A DNA stretch of 64,000 nucleotides from Enorma phocaeensis (GTDB taxonomy: Bacteria; Actinomycetota; Coriobacteriia; Coriobacteriales; Coriobacteriaceae). The translations under genes and the position numbers were made by a program. The notes below the pieces were generated by a model. It saw only the letters and a list, made by a program, of their open reading frames with translations, was not told the DNA's origin and made no database searches. Below are positions 52,115 through 61,255 of the stretch, piece by piece (position 1 is the first letter of the stretch; every line of letters begins with the position of its first letter). The stretch is from assembly GCF_900186505.1 (NCBI RefSeq), contig NZ_LT891970.1:69922-133921 (forward strand), in the 5' to 3' direction.

Positions 52115-52248
52115 TGACACCGCGCCGCGCTCATCCGACTAGGAGAAACTGACATGCACCCCGCTTCTTCACGCAGCAAAACCTTGTCCGCACGAGCACC
52201 TACACTTTCATCAACGACCGGAATACCGTGCGCAAGGGAGGCCGAACG

Positions 52249-52473
52249 ATGAGGTCTGTCGACATCGACGCCATGGGATCAAATCCCGAAGCTTTCTACG
52301 ATATGTGCATCGCGGCAGGAGAACCGGTCGCTATCATGGAAAACGGCGAATGGGTTCTTGTCGCCATGTCCGGTGGAGCATTCAATGAGATCAAGGATGA
52401 GATACACCGTTGCAACCTGCGGGAAGCCGACCGCAAGACGGCGTTAATGCACGAGACGTTTCTTGATGCGTGA
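52249..52473 (+). CDS. Phd/YefM-like antitoxin
   Basis: The 74-residue product (MRSVDIDAMGSNPEAFYDMC, EPVAIMENGEWVLVAMSGGAFNEI) has the Phd/YefM antitoxin pattern: an N-terminal DNA-binding fold in which a short acidic helix precedes the PVAIxxNG strand, and a charged C-terminal tail that would bind a toxin. AAGGGAGG lies ahead of the ATG. A frame starting at ATG 52466, which overlaps its stop codon, has the placement of a toxin gene but is not intact. Confidence 0.6.
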   Translation: MRSVDIDAMGSNPEAFYDMCIAAGEPVAIMENGEWVLVAMSGGAFNEIKDEIHRCNLREADRKTALMHETFLDA

Positions 52474-52487
52474 CCTCGGGATAGAGC

Positions 52488-52883
52488 TTGGAGATTTCGG
52501 GGTCTGCGCCCGAATTACTGGCCTATCTCTTCCAGAAATACAGCAGGATAAAGGGACGCGAACCGCAGAATGGAGGAGCCATATTCTGGCGCTACACCGA
52601 GTTTCCCGATGAAACGTTCATCGCATACTCGGATATCCTGGGCAACGACACAGCGGCTATTTCCATTGAGCGCCCGCGCGATTGGGGCTCCGATTCCGCG
52701 GAGCGTTCCCTCCCCTCGCACAGATGGAGCAATATCGACGGCTTCTCTGACCATGAGATCGCAAAGCTTAACACCTTCCTGAACAACAATGAAGAGATTA
52801 TCTTTGACTTCGCCCGCAATCCTGAGAACAGATGGAAAACGGCACGGTGCCAGAGACTCTCCGGCTCAATGACCCTGAGCTAG
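52488..52883 (+). CDS. hypothetical protein, possibly the displaced remainder of a toxin partner gene
   Basis: A TTG-started frame gives 131 residues with no known motif. It has aromatic-rich strands (NGGAIFWRYTEFPDETFIAY, ISIERPRDWG) and an Asn-rich end (NTFLNNNEEIIFDFARNPEN). The ribosome site is weak. The expected toxin start (ATG 52466, overlapping the antitoxin stop) is in another frame, so a frameshift near 52500 could join MRDLGIELGDFG to this frame. I do not recognise the fold. Confidence 0.4.
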   Translation: MEISGSAPELLAYLFQKYSRIKGREPQNGGAIFWRYTEFPDETFIAYSDILGNDTAAISIERPRDWGSDSAERSLPSHRWSNIDGFSDHEIAKLNTFLNNNEEIIFDFARNPENRWKTARCQRLSGSMTLS

Positions 52884-52943
52884 CTTATAGCTGATGAATC
52901 CGACGCGGGCGCACCGGGGCACCAATACGCCCCACTGCAGTCT

Positions 52944-53369
52944 CTAAGCCCCCGTATACGCATCTTCAGCGCTGTTGAAGAAATCCTGCTCGGCGAGCCA
53001 GGTGCGCTCGGCGTCCGTCTCGGGGATGTCGATGCGCTCAATCTTGAACACCACGGGGCGCGTGCCGTCGTTGCAGCAGGCGATCATCATGCGCTCGTCC
53101 GCAGTCCAGCCATGCATGATGGAGCCGCCCTGCAGGGCCGTGTAGATGTAGCGGCTGATGCAATCCCACGCCTCTGCGCAGGGGAACTTCGGGTCCAGGT
53201 CGCGCCCGAAATGCCAGAAGTCGTCCTTGCCGTCCCGGCGCTCGAACAGATATTCCTGCCCAGCCGCAAAGCACGGGCACGGCCCGCTCGCCGGATCCGC
53301 CAGATAACGCTCCTGCAACTCGGGGAAGCACTTGGTCTCGAGCACCGTCACCTTGCACTGATGTTTCAT
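52944..53369 (-). CDS. TIGR04076-family protein
   Basis: The 141-residue product starts MKHQCKVTVLETKCFPELQERY, has GPCPCFAAGQEYLFE, then a Trp/Cys-containing core (FPCAEAWDCISRYIYTALQGG) and ends PVVFKIERIDIPE. This is the layout of the small TIGR04076 proteins of anaerobes, which carry conserved Cys and are of unknown function. It diverges from the cyclic-nucleotide-binding gene with about 120 bp between the two starts, so the pair may be co-regulated. Confidence 0.7.
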   Translation of the reverse strand: MKHQCKVTVLETKCFPELQERYLADPASGPCPCFAAGQEYLFERRDGKDDFWHFGRDLDPKFPCAEAWDCISRYIYTALQGGSIMHGWTADERMMIACCNDGTRPVVFKIERIDIPETDAERTWLAEQDFFNSAEDAYTGA

Positions 53370-53488
53370 AGCTAGCTCCTCCGTTTCAACTTGCTGCGGA
53401 CACTATCCCGCTCACAGGGCTCGCCCGTCTGTTGCCTAGGCTACATAAGGCGGAAACAGATACAATTCTTTTGTCGAAAGGACCCGTC

Positions 53489-53968
53489 GTGGTCACCCCG
53501 CGCTACCTCTACCGCAACGACTTCTCCGCGCTTCATGACGAGCTCGCGACGCTACCTCATAAGCTGCACGTGTTCGGCGCGGGCGAGGCACTCTGGATGC
53601 CCGGCGAGTACATCGAGCGCGCCTATTACACCGAGCGCGGCATCATCAAGACGGCGCTCCACGACGAGGACGGCACCAAGAAGACCATCTACTTCCATGG
53701 GGCGGACAGCGTGTTCCCCGGCTGCCATCGCTCGCAGTTCACCATCGAGCTCTCGCTCGTCACGACCGCGGTCACACCGGTCACGGCCATGGAGTTCTCC
53801 ATCGGGCAGATGCAGGAGCTGCTGCACCGCAACCCGGAGTTCTCGCAGGCGATGCTCGAGAGCTACGCCCGCTACATCAGCCTGCTCATCTTCGAGAGCG
53901 CCCACCAGAGCCACCATCGCGCCCTCCAAAGCCAGCCGGAGGAGCGATCGCCTGCGAAGACCGGCTAG
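53489..53968 (+). CDS. Crp/Fnr-like sensor domain protein lacking the HTH
   Basis: The 159-residue product is a cyclic-nucleotide-binding-type beta barrel (KLHVFGAGEALWMPGEYIERAY, GTKKTIYFHGADSVFPG) followed by the long dimer helix (AMLESYARYISLLIFESAHQ). It then ends in a short polar tail where Crp/Fnr proteins (about 220-230 aa) continue into a winged helix. GTG 53489 with GAAAGGA 7 nt ahead and a TACAAT box upstream sets the start. The last 4 bp overlap the convergent LCP gene. It is either a truncated regulator or a sensor-only protein. Confidence 0.7.
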   Translation: MVTPRYLYRNDFSALHDELATLPHKLHVFGAGEALWMPGEYIERAYYTERGIIKTALHDEDGTKKTIYFHGADSVFPGCHRSQFTIELSLVTTAVTPVTAMEFSIGQMQELLHRNPEFSQAMLESYARYISLLIFESAHQSHHRALQSQPEERSPAKTG

Positions 53969-55092
53969 CGCGCATCCGCGGTCGTGAGCCCCGACCCAGC
54001 GGCGAGGCCGGCATAATCGCGAGGACCGGCAGCATTTGCGGCAGAACCAAGACGCTCGTTGGCAATCTGCTCGGCAGGAACAGCGACCGAGGCGTCAGAC
54101 GGATCGAGCCCTGCGTCCACGCGCTGCATCACCGCGCGCCATTCGTCATACATGGTGGCAACATAGGAGACGCCGTCCTGGTTGAGCGCATAGCTGGGCG
54201 CCACGGTCGAATAGGTGGTAAGCGGCTGCCCCGAACCCTGGAGGGAAAGCGCATAAGAGATGATGTCTGCGGGCGCGAGATCGGTGCCGATGCTCTGAGC
54301 AAGCATAGAAACGATGCCAGGTATCTCAGTTGGACCGGAAGCGAGGACCTGGCTGATAATCGCCTCGGCGATCTGGCGCTGCGCTCTCGCGCGGCCGAAA
54401 TCCCCGCCCGATACGGTATACCGCTCGCGCGCGTAGGCAAACGCCTGCTCGCCGGTAAGAACCTGCTCGCCCGCCGAGAACGCCATCCCACCGTTCCCCG
54501 CGGAGATATCTTCGGGAATGGTGACGCGCACCCCGCCGAGCGCATCGACGATCTGCTCGAGTCCCCTGAAATCCACCTCGATGTAATGAGCGATATCCAC
54601 CCCGGCAAACTCCGAAACTGCGCGCACCGTCGAAGCGGGCCCGTCGTTATACGCTGCGTTGATCTTCTCCAGCGATCCATCCTCGCCGTAGACCATGGTG
54701 TCACGTGGGATGGAGACGAGGGTGATACGGGCAGCAGCAATATCGACTCGCGCGAGGATGATGGTATCCGATCGGGATGCAGCCCCGTCGCCACGAGAAT
54801 CCGAGCCTATGATCAACGTGTAGAACGCCTCCTGCTGCTCGCTTTGCGCGGGTTCCACCAATACGTCCTCCAGCTCGCTGCGCTCCTCCACACCCAAGCT
54901 CATCTCCGCCTCGAGGCTCGAGATCCATGCCCATGCCACTGCCCCCGCAGCGATGAGCACAAGGAGCAGCGCCACGGATATCTTGACGGCGCGCGGGACG
55001 CGCTTGGATCGAGCAGTACCCCCTTCTTTTCTCGACGCCGTATGGCTATCCTGCTCCTGCATCCTGCTCTCGTTCGTCTCGCTGTCTTGCAT
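53965..55092 (-). CDS. LytR-CpsA-Psr (LCP) family glycopolymer ligase
   Basis: The 375-residue product has a cytoplasmic basic N-terminus, one membrane helix (ISVALLLVLIAAGAVAWAW) and the extracellular LCP domain: LIIGSDSRGDGAASRSDTIIL (phosphate-binding Asp and Arg), VSIPRDTMVYGE, KINAAYNDG and FAYARERYTVSGGDFGRARAQ. LCP proteins move undecaprenyl-linked polymers onto peptidoglycan. As the last gene of the capsule operon it probably attaches the polysaccharide made by the upstream genes. An AAGGG site supports ATG 55092. Confidence 0.9.
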   Translation of the reverse strand: MQDSETNESRMQEQDSHTASRKEGGTARSKRVPRAVKISVALLLVLIAAGAVAWAWISSLEAEMSLGVEERSELEDVLVEPAQSEQQEAFYTLIIGSDSRGDGAASRSDTIILARVDIAAARITLVSIPRDTMVYGEDGSLEKINAAYNDGPASTVRAVSEFAGVDIAHYIEVDFRGLEQIVDALGGVRVTIPEDISAGNGGMAFSAGEQVLTGEQAFAYARERYTVSGGDFGRARAQRQIAEAIISQVLASGPTEIPGIVSMLAQSIGTDLAPADIISYALSLQGSGQPLTTYSTVAPSYALNQDGVSYVATMYDEWRAVMQRVDAGLDPSDASVAVPAEQIANERLGSAANAAGPRDYAGLAAGSGLTTADAR

Positions 55093-55152
55093 ATCTCGCA
55101 CCCTTCTCGTCGTTCGCTACATCGAATATCCCGGCCAAACGATTCAAACCTT

Positions 55153-56568
55153 CTACGGAATGCCCCGCCGCCGCAAAAGCGAAAGGCAGGAGGCAAGCGA
55201 TTCCCTCGTCGCGACGTAATACGCCGCCACCGAGGCAAGCACCGCCCCGGGAGCGAAAACCACCTGCGTGAAAACCAAGAAGCAGCATGCGAGTGCGATA
55301 TCCGCAGCAAGGCGCCTCCCCACACGACGGCCGCACATGCGCGCGAGCATGACCTCGGAAGCCACGCTCCTCAGCGCGATGCAGCACACCATGCCGAGCA
55401 CCGCCGCGGTGACATCGTCCATCAAGAACACCGCCCATCCTGCGGAAAGCATGGAGAGCGCCATGGCAACCAGATCGATGGCGAGCAGGATCCCCTCTCT
55501 TCGAAACGCCTTGAAGTAGGTCACGCACAGGATGTTCATCTTCGAATCGAAGAAGCATATCGGCAGCAGCAGCCCCAAGAAGCCCATGCCCGCCGCATAC
55601 TGGGGCAACCACCAGCAGACAAAGGCGCAAACGGGGAAATAGAGCAGGTACCCCATGGGAAGCAGGGCGCTCAACGCATCCTCGAGCATCCCCATGACCT
55701 GATGGGCGCCCTCCCCCTCGATTCGCTTGATCGCCGGCAAGAGCACCGCAGATACCTGCGAGACAAACGTGAGGAAAAACGATACGAGCGAGCTCGCGAG
55801 CGAGAACATCCCAAACACCGCGATTCCCCAGCGAGCATCAACCATCATCCGCGTGAACCCCATGGTCAACTGGTCGGCCTGGTAGGCGAGCATCACCTTG
55901 AGCCCTGATCGCACATCGGCAAGGGCGTCGCGCGCACCGGCGCGCACATCGGGGCGAACCCCTCGGAGCGCTGCCCTTACGCATAGGCACAGGTACAGCA
56001 AGGCGAGCACCTGCGCCGCGAGGAACAGGACGATGAGCCGGAGATACCCCATGGCCCCGCATGCAATCAGCACCGCAAGAAAAGCCAGGCAGAGGGTGCG
56101 GGAAAGCATATAGCCCCTAGATTGCACATACGTAAGGTTCACCGCCTGAAGCAGGCTCGACAGGAAGACGTACGCATTCGCAACCAGGCAATATAGAAAC
56201 ACGCAGATGAAAACCAGCATGCGCTCGCCAGCGCCCTGAAGCACGATGAGCAAGAAAGCCACCGGCGCAAGCAAGGCCAGCTGGAGCGCCATCGCCACGC
56301 AGAACTCTCCTTTATACGCAGCGCGGTCGACTTCGAAGAGCGCTTTGCCGGCAAGCCTCAAGACCAGCCCGTCGTTCATCCCGAGCAACGCGAGTCCGGC
56401 ATAGCCGGAATAGAGGAAGAACAGCTGCCAATATCCGTATCCCTCGACGCCGAGCGCGCGCGGAACGATGAGCATCGAGCAAGCGCTCACGGCGAACGAG
56501 AGCGCCTGGGCCGCCGTGGCGTAAAGCAGGTTTCGCTGCACGCCGCCACCCTCATTGAGCTCAGCCAT
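55153..56568 (-). CDS. wzx: Wzx-like polysaccharide flippase
   Basis: The 471-residue product has about 12-14 membrane helices and MATE/Wzx-type opening residues (GGVQRNLLYATAAQALSFAVS, LIVPRALGVEGYGYWQLFFL). It should flip lipid-linked repeat units across the membrane. The ATG at 56568 overlaps the stop of the preceding glycosyltransferase (ATGGCTGA), so the two are coupled. It precedes the LCP gene by 60 bp. Confidence 0.85.
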   Translation of the reverse strand: MAELNEGGGVQRNLLYATAAQALSFAVSACSMLIVPRALGVEGYGYWQLFFLYSGYAGLALLGMNDGLVLRLAGKALFEVDRAAYKGEFCVAMALQLALLAPVAFLLIVLQGAGERMLVFICVFLYCLVANAYVFLSSLLQAVNLTYVQSRGYMLSRTLCLAFLAVLIACGAMGYLRLIVLFLAAQVLALLYLCLCVRAALRGVRPDVRAGARDALADVRSGLKVMLAYQADQLTMGFTRMMVDARWGIAVFGMFSLASSLVSFFLTFVSQVSAVLLPAIKRIEGEGAHQVMGMLEDALSALLPMGYLLYFPVCAFVCWWLPQYAAGMGFLGLLLPICFFDSKMNILCVTYFKAFRREGILLAIDLVAMALSMLSAGWAVFLMDDVTAAVLGMVCCIALRSVASEVMLARMCGRRVGRRLAADIALACCFLVFTQVVFAPGAVLASVAAYYVATRESLASCLSLLRRRGIP

Positions 56569-57610
56569 GATGACGCCCCCAACTCGACCTCTGGCGATCC
56601 AGCATGCGCGCGAGGCGGTACCGCATGCCTCCGAGCGAGATGCACAGCTGGAGCAGGAGCCAACGCCTGCGCAGAAGAAGCGAGAACAGAAGGCGCTGGT
56701 GCCGCGGGATGGACGCCTCGAAAGCCCTGGACAATGCTCCGTCTCGCAGCATCGCACGGCGAACCTGCTCAAATGCACCAGCTCGAGCGGGCCGCATGCG
56801 ATCGCTCGCCAGACCCAGGGCGAAGCGATACATGCCAGCTTCTCCCGCAAGCGCCTGCTCCCCGCACGCAGCGCCCCACGACCGCGCATACTCTCGCAGC
56901 CTGCGGCAGACGACAGCGTAGTCGTCGAGCATGCCCGGCTGGAAATCAGCCGTAAGCGACGCAGGGTTGGCCCGGTAGAAGTAGAGCACGTCGCTCAAGC
57001 AAGCAAGCGATGACGCCCGATCGAAGATAGGTAGGTTCTGAAAGAGGTCCTCGCCCTGAACCAGATCGGCATACGGCGCGCAATCATCCTCGATATCGAT
57101 GCAGGAGCGCCGAAACGCCTTCCCCCAGATGCTGACGGACTGCGCGCGGCACAAGCGCTCCCTCATCTCTTGAAACGCCGCCCCTCGATATAGTCCCGGC
57201 GCCGGCGCGCCCGTCTCCTCACCTTCCGAGAAATCCGCCTCCCTCGAATAACGGAACATGACGATATCCGCTCCCGTCGAGCCAATAGCCTCCGCGCATC
57301 GCTGAAGAGCTCGCTTGTGGAGGCAGTCGTCCGCATCGAGGAACAGCACATAGGTTCCCCGCGCCGCGCGAAGCCCAGCTCGGCGCGCCAAGAGAAGTCC
57401 TTGGTGCGCGCGAGCGAGCACGCATGCGCGAGACTCTGACGAAGCAAACGAGCGAAGCACGTCGACCGTGCCGTCCGTCGACCCGTCGTCGACAAGAATC
57501 ACCTCGTAGTCCTCGAAGGTTTGCGCCTTGATCGACGCCAGTGCGTCTTCGATATAGCCGCGTACGTTGTAAGCGTTGACGATTACGCTGAACAACGGCC
57601 GACGAGCCAT
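56561..57610 (-). CDS. family 2 glycosyltransferase
   Basis: The 349-residue product starts with the GT-A fold: FSVIVNAYNVRGYIEDALASI, YEVILVDDGSTDGT and YVLFLDADDCLHKRAL (the DxD-like DAD motif). The C-terminal part is helical, as in other capsule GT2 enzymes with no membrane helix. It should add one sugar to the lipid-linked repeat unit. GGAGGTG lies 7-8 nt before the ATG at 57610, favouring this start over one further upstream. It sits between the Wzy-GT2 fusion (20-bp gap) and wzx. Confidence 0.87.
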   Translation of the reverse strand: MARRPLFSVIVNAYNVRGYIEDALASIKAQTFEDYEVILVDDGSTDGTVDVLRSFASSESRACVLARAHQGLLLARRAGLRAARGTYVLFLDADDCLHKRALQRCAEAIGSTGADIVMFRYSREADFSEGEETGAPAPGLYRGAAFQEMRERLCRAQSVSIWGKAFRRSCIDIEDDCAPYADLVQGEDLFQNLPIFDRASSLACLSDVLYFYRANPASLTADFQPGMLDDYAVVCRRLREYARSWGAACGEQALAGEAGMYRFALGLASDRMRPARAGAFEQVRRAMLRDGALSRAFEASIPRHQRLLFSLLLRRRWLLLQLCISLGGMRYRLARMLDRQRSSWGRHHG

Positions 57611-57630
57611 TGCAGCCACCTCCACGGCGC

Positions 57631-59964
57631 TCATAGCGCACCCCGCAGCTTCACAAGCGCCCGCAGCAACAAGACCATCCTCGCCCTCAGGCATATGAAG
57701 AAAACCGCCTGGGCGGCGGGCAGCCTCCAGAATGGATACCCCTCCTGTGCGGCGCGCAGCGCGCCGCTTGAGCAAACCGCCTCGATGAGCTCACCCTTTT
57801 TGTCCCAGGCAACTGGCGAGCGAGCGATGAGCACAACCAGCACGCGGGAATAATCGATGATGAAGCGCCGCACCCTGAGGAGGCACTCATCCCGCGTCTC
57901 CTCCGGCTCGTCTGATGCCATCTGCCGCATAAGCTCGAACAAGCGAAAGAAGCTCGCTATCACCCCATCGTCGAACGAGGAGGTTGCCGACGGCTGGCCG
58001 TCCTTCCGATAGCAATATCCGGTGTCCCCGATAAAGGCGATCGCGTCCGCTTCCTTGCATGCTTCGATGTTGAACACGATGTCCTCGCTGCGCACGTCGC
58101 GAAAGCGTACGTCCCGTTCCATGAGTAGCGACCTATCGAACACCGCCGTGCAAGCTGAAGACAGGATATCCTCCTCCTTTTTCTTGCAAGGCAACGCTCC
58201 AAAATACCCGCACCTGAATCGCGCTATCTCCCCTGCTCCTCGAAGCATATGGCCCGAAAGCGCCTGCCGCCTCACGAAGCGGACCTCCCCGCGATGGACC
58301 TCCTTCATGCCGCAGTAGACGATCTGCGCACCGGAAGCGGCGGCGCAGCGGCAAAGTCGCTCGTACATCTGGGGCTCGAGCCAATCGTCAGCGTCGACAA
58401 AGGCAACGTAGCGCCCCGAGGCGGCCTCGATTCCGCGGTTGCGCGCCGAAGCGGCCCCGCCATGCGGCGCATGGATCACCTTGACGCGCGGGCTCATCCT
58501 CGCGCAACCATCTGCGATGGCCCCCGACCCGTCGCAAGACCCGTCGTCCACCAAGATGAGCTCGAGATCTCCGAGCGTCTGCCCCAAGATGCTGTCGACG
58601 CACGCGCGCAGATACGAACCGGCCTGGTACACCGGGACGACCACGCTCACCACGGGCGCAGCTGCCCCCTCCGTATCGGGCAGCGCCTCATCCCGATCGG
58701 GCGGCAGGACAGCGGCATCCCGGCGCATCTCATCCGCAGTATCCACCCCGGCGTTCGCCGCACGCGCCAAACCGAGGCAGACCGCGAGGAAAATCGAAGC
58801 TGGGTTGAAGAAGGCGCTTTCCGATGTGCTGCTGATAAGGAGATAGCATAGGCAGCACAGCACGGAGGGCGCTTGCCGCGCATCGCTTATGCAGAGCGCT
58901 CGGAAGAGCATCGCGACCATCGCGATGTAGAGCAGAAGGCCGATCCATCCCGTTTGCGCGATAACCGTCGACCAGAAGGAATCACTTACAAAATCGGCAG
59001 CACCCGGCTCGAGGCCCCATACCGTGGAAAGGCCGTATGCGTAGTACAGAGGCGAATAATACTGTGGGCTCGCCGTCACGTTCGAACCGAAGGTTGCGAA
59101 CCCCGACCCGATAGGCGAGCAATCCGCCGCGATGCGCACGGAGGCGCGCATGAGCTCCGCCCGGGCAAAGCCGTCTGTAAAGAAGTAGTAGCGCAACTGG
59201 CTGAAACCGATTGCGAACACGGCGATGAGCGCGACGAGCGCAAAACCGAGCGACGGGGTGCGGCCTCCCCTCGTGGCGAACAGCCAGAGCGCCGCCAGCG
59301 CAACGAAGCCGAGGCTTTTCGTGCGCAGCGTGAGCGCGCAAACAACAAGGCATGCCACGATCCAGCCGAGGTTGTCCCTTCGCTCGGGCAGCATGAGGAT
59401 GATGATCCCCGCGCATCCGAAGCTCACGAACGTCGGATGCGGCAGCACGAACTTGAACGACGCGCGCAAGCCGTAGCGCGGATCCGTCCCCATACCAATA
59501 TCCATGCAAAGGTTCGCGATCGCTAAGATGAGCATGATGGAAACGAGCAGCTTGGCTTCTGCCAAAACCAGCCCATACAGCCTCTTCCGGTCCTTCATGA
59601 CGATCCATGCGGAGAGCGCGGATACGGGGAACTTCACAAAGGCGAAGATGTCGATCGCGATGGGGACGAACTGAAGCTGCACGGCGTGTACGAGGTTGCC
59701 CAAAAGCCCCACCGCAACAAGCAGGGCAAGGAGCACCAGCGCCGCAATCGCCGCGTTGCAAGGCCGAGAGTGCGCGGCCCACCACCCACGCGGATCGCGT
59801 CGCAGGACGCCACCGAGCGCGCCGGCAACAAGGGCGAGAACGCATAGCTCGTCGATGAGGGTGAAACCCGTCGCAGCCTGTATGCCCGATTCGAACAGCA
59901 GTAGATTGAAGCAGATGAGGCATATCGCGTCGATCACCCGATGCATCCCGTCTCCGCGCACCAT
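57631..59964 (-). CDS. Wzy-type polymerase fused to a family 2 glycosyltransferase
   Basis: The 777-residue product has two parts. Residues 1 to ~410 hold about ten membrane helices with a large periplasmic loop (PIGSGFATFGSNVTASPQYY ... GLEPGAADFVSDS), the form of an O-antigen polymerase/ligase. From ~437 a GT2 domain follows: VVSVVVPVYQAGSYLRACVD, LELILVDDGSCDGSG, YVAFVDADDWLEPQMY, to the C-terminus. Fusing polymerisation to a cytosolic transferase in one chain is unusual. GAGGTGAT lies 8 nt before the ATG at 59964, and the protein is open throughout, so this is not a sequencing join. Confidence 0.82.
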   Translation of the reverse strand: MVRGDGMHRVIDAICLICFNLLLFESGIQAATGFTLIDELCVLALVAGALGGVLRRDPRGWWAAHSRPCNAAIAALVLLALLVAVGLLGNLVHAVQLQFVPIAIDIFAFVKFPVSALSAWIVMKDRKRLYGLVLAEAKLLVSIMLILAIANLCMDIGMGTDPRYGLRASFKFVLPHPTFVSFGCAGIIILMLPERRDNLGWIVACLVVCALTLRTKSLGFVALAALWLFATRGGRTPSLGFALVALIAVFAIGFSQLRYYFFTDGFARAELMRASVRIAADCSPIGSGFATFGSNVTASPQYYSPLYYAYGLSTVWGLEPGAADFVSDSFWSTVIAQTGWIGLLLYIAMVAMLFRALCISDARQAPSVLCCLCYLLISSTSESAFFNPASIFLAVCLGLARAANAGVDTADEMRRDAAVLPPDRDEALPDTEGAAAPVVSVVVPVYQAGSYLRACVDSILGQTLGDLELILVDDGSCDGSGAIADGCARMSPRVKVIHAPHGGAASARNRGIEAASGRYVAFVDADDWLEPQMYERLCRCAAASGAQIVYCGMKEVHRGEVRFVRRQALSGHMLRGAGEIARFRCGYFGALPCKKKEEDILSSACTAVFDRSLLMERDVRFRDVRSEDIVFNIEACKEADAIAFIGDTGYCYRKDGQPSATSSFDDGVIASFFRLFELMRQMASDEPEETRDECLLRVRRFIIDYSRVLVVLIARSPVAWDKKGELIEAVCSSGALRAAQEGYPFWRLPAAQAVFFICLRARMVLLLRALVKLRGAL

Positions 59965-59971
59965 ATCCGAA

Positions 59972-61255
59972 TCACCTCGACCCGCTTATCAGCGTTCGGT
60001 ACAAAGCGGATATCCGCCCCGCATAGCAATCGGAGTCGCCGCATTCAAGCGCGCGCCGGCGGCACGCACCCCGCATCGCCTCATAGGCCCCTTCGTCGCA
60101 GAAGAGCGCCGCCGCCCGTTGGAGCGCACCGGCAAGCGACAAGCGATCGCGCGAGGTAAACAGCAGTCCCGTCCTCCCGTCGCCCACGAGCTCGGGAATC
60201 CCGCCGATTCGTGCACCGATAACCGGCGTCCCTGCCGCAAGCGACTCCAAGATGGCAAAGGGCATGTTTTCGTTCCAACGGGAGGGGACCACGCTGAAAG
60301 CCGTGCACTCGATAAGGCGACGGAGCGTCTCTCCGCTCTGGTATCCCACGAACTCGATGTGGCTCCCTCGCTCCCCCGTCTCGACGCCTCGCTCCACAGC
60401 GCTGCGCAAGGGCCCATCGCCCGCTATCACCAACCGCCAGCCGGAAAGCTCCCCCCCGGCAATCCGGAAGGCTTCGATGAGGTCCATGAGTCCCTTTTCG
60501 GGAGAAAGCCTTCCAGCGAAGAGGAAATAGGGCCGGCTGCGGTCTTGCGCATCGCGCTGCATGCAGGTGCGGTTCACTTGGGAAAGGTCTGCGAAGTTCC
60601 GCAGCACGCGAACCTTCCCCTCGGGCCAGCCGCCTTTGACGAGCATGGAGGACATGAAGCGCGACGGAGCGATCACGCAGTCGATTTTCTCGGGCATGCG
60701 CAGTGCTCGATTAAGGTACGCCTCGCCAACGGCGAGCGCGCTCTTCGCCCTCGACTCCTTGACGCAGCGCCGGCGCAGGCAGTGGAGGTACCTGCCATCT
60801 GCGACGCAGCGATCGCACAGCTCCCCCGACCCATCTACCAGAAGATAGCTCGGACAGACCGTGATGTAGTCATGCGCGGTGTACACAACTCCCGCTTGCC
60901 GCTTTCTAAGGTACGGAGCATCGAGGATGGAGAGCGTGATCTGCCGGTGCACGTTGTTGAGGTGGACGACCTCGGGCTGGAATTCCTCGCACAGCGCTTG
61001 AAACAACCGGCGCGCCTCCCAGGAATACAGCAAGGCGGCGCCATCGCGAAGCGCGGCGAGACGCCCACGGGGATCGTTGTACTCCCGCTGCGTAACGAAA
61101 AAGCGCTCCCACCTGCAAGGGATGTTCTGAGGGTGCTTCATCGAGAAGTACGCCACGTCGTTGCCCTGGCGCTCGAGCGCCGCTCCGAGCTCGAGATAGT
61201 AGGTCTCCGCCCCGCCGCGACGATAGTGGAACTTGTTTACGAGCAGGATCCTCAC
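59972..61255 (-). CDS. family 4 glycosyltransferase with Cys-rich insert
   Basis: The 427-residue product is a GT-B enzyme: RILLVNKFHYRRGGAETYYLE at the N-terminus, VVHLNNVHRQ, and the donor-binding C-terminal half with YFLFAGRLSPEKGL and PFAILESLAAGTPVIGARIGGIPE. A cysteine-rich stretch between the halves (LCDRCVADGRYLHCLRRRC, about residues 150-168) is common in capsule GT4 proteins and may bind metal. A GTG start at 61255 overlaps the preceding stop (GTGA). It probably adds a sugar to the repeat unit. Confidence 0.86.
   Translation of the reverse strand: MRILLVNKFHYRRGGAETYYLELGAALERQGNDVAYFSMKHPQNIPCRWERFFVTQREYNDPRGRLAALRDGAALLYSWEARRLFQALCEEFQPEVVHLNNVHRQITLSILDAPYLRKRQAGVVYTAHDYITVCPSYLLVDGSGELCDRCVADGRYLHCLRRRCVKESRAKSALAVGEAYLNRALRMPEKIDCVIAPSRFMSSMLVKGGWPEGKVRVLRNFADLSQVNRTCMQRDAQDRSRPYFLFAGRLSPEKGLMDLIEAFRIAGGELSGWRLVIAGDGPLRSAVERGVETGERGSHIEFVGYQSGETLRRLIECTAFSVVPSRWNENMPFAILESLAAGTPVIGARIGGIPELVGDGRTGLLFTSRDRLSLAGALQRAAALFCDEGAYEAMRGACRRRALECGDSDCYAGRISALYRTLISGSR

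Noticed and set aside
59054..59070. Sequence GAATAATACTGTGGGCT resembling the ends of the palindromic elements near 6-8 kb
   Set aside because: It lies inside the Wzy-like coding sequence, has no matching inverted arm nearby, and carries an insertion in the core.
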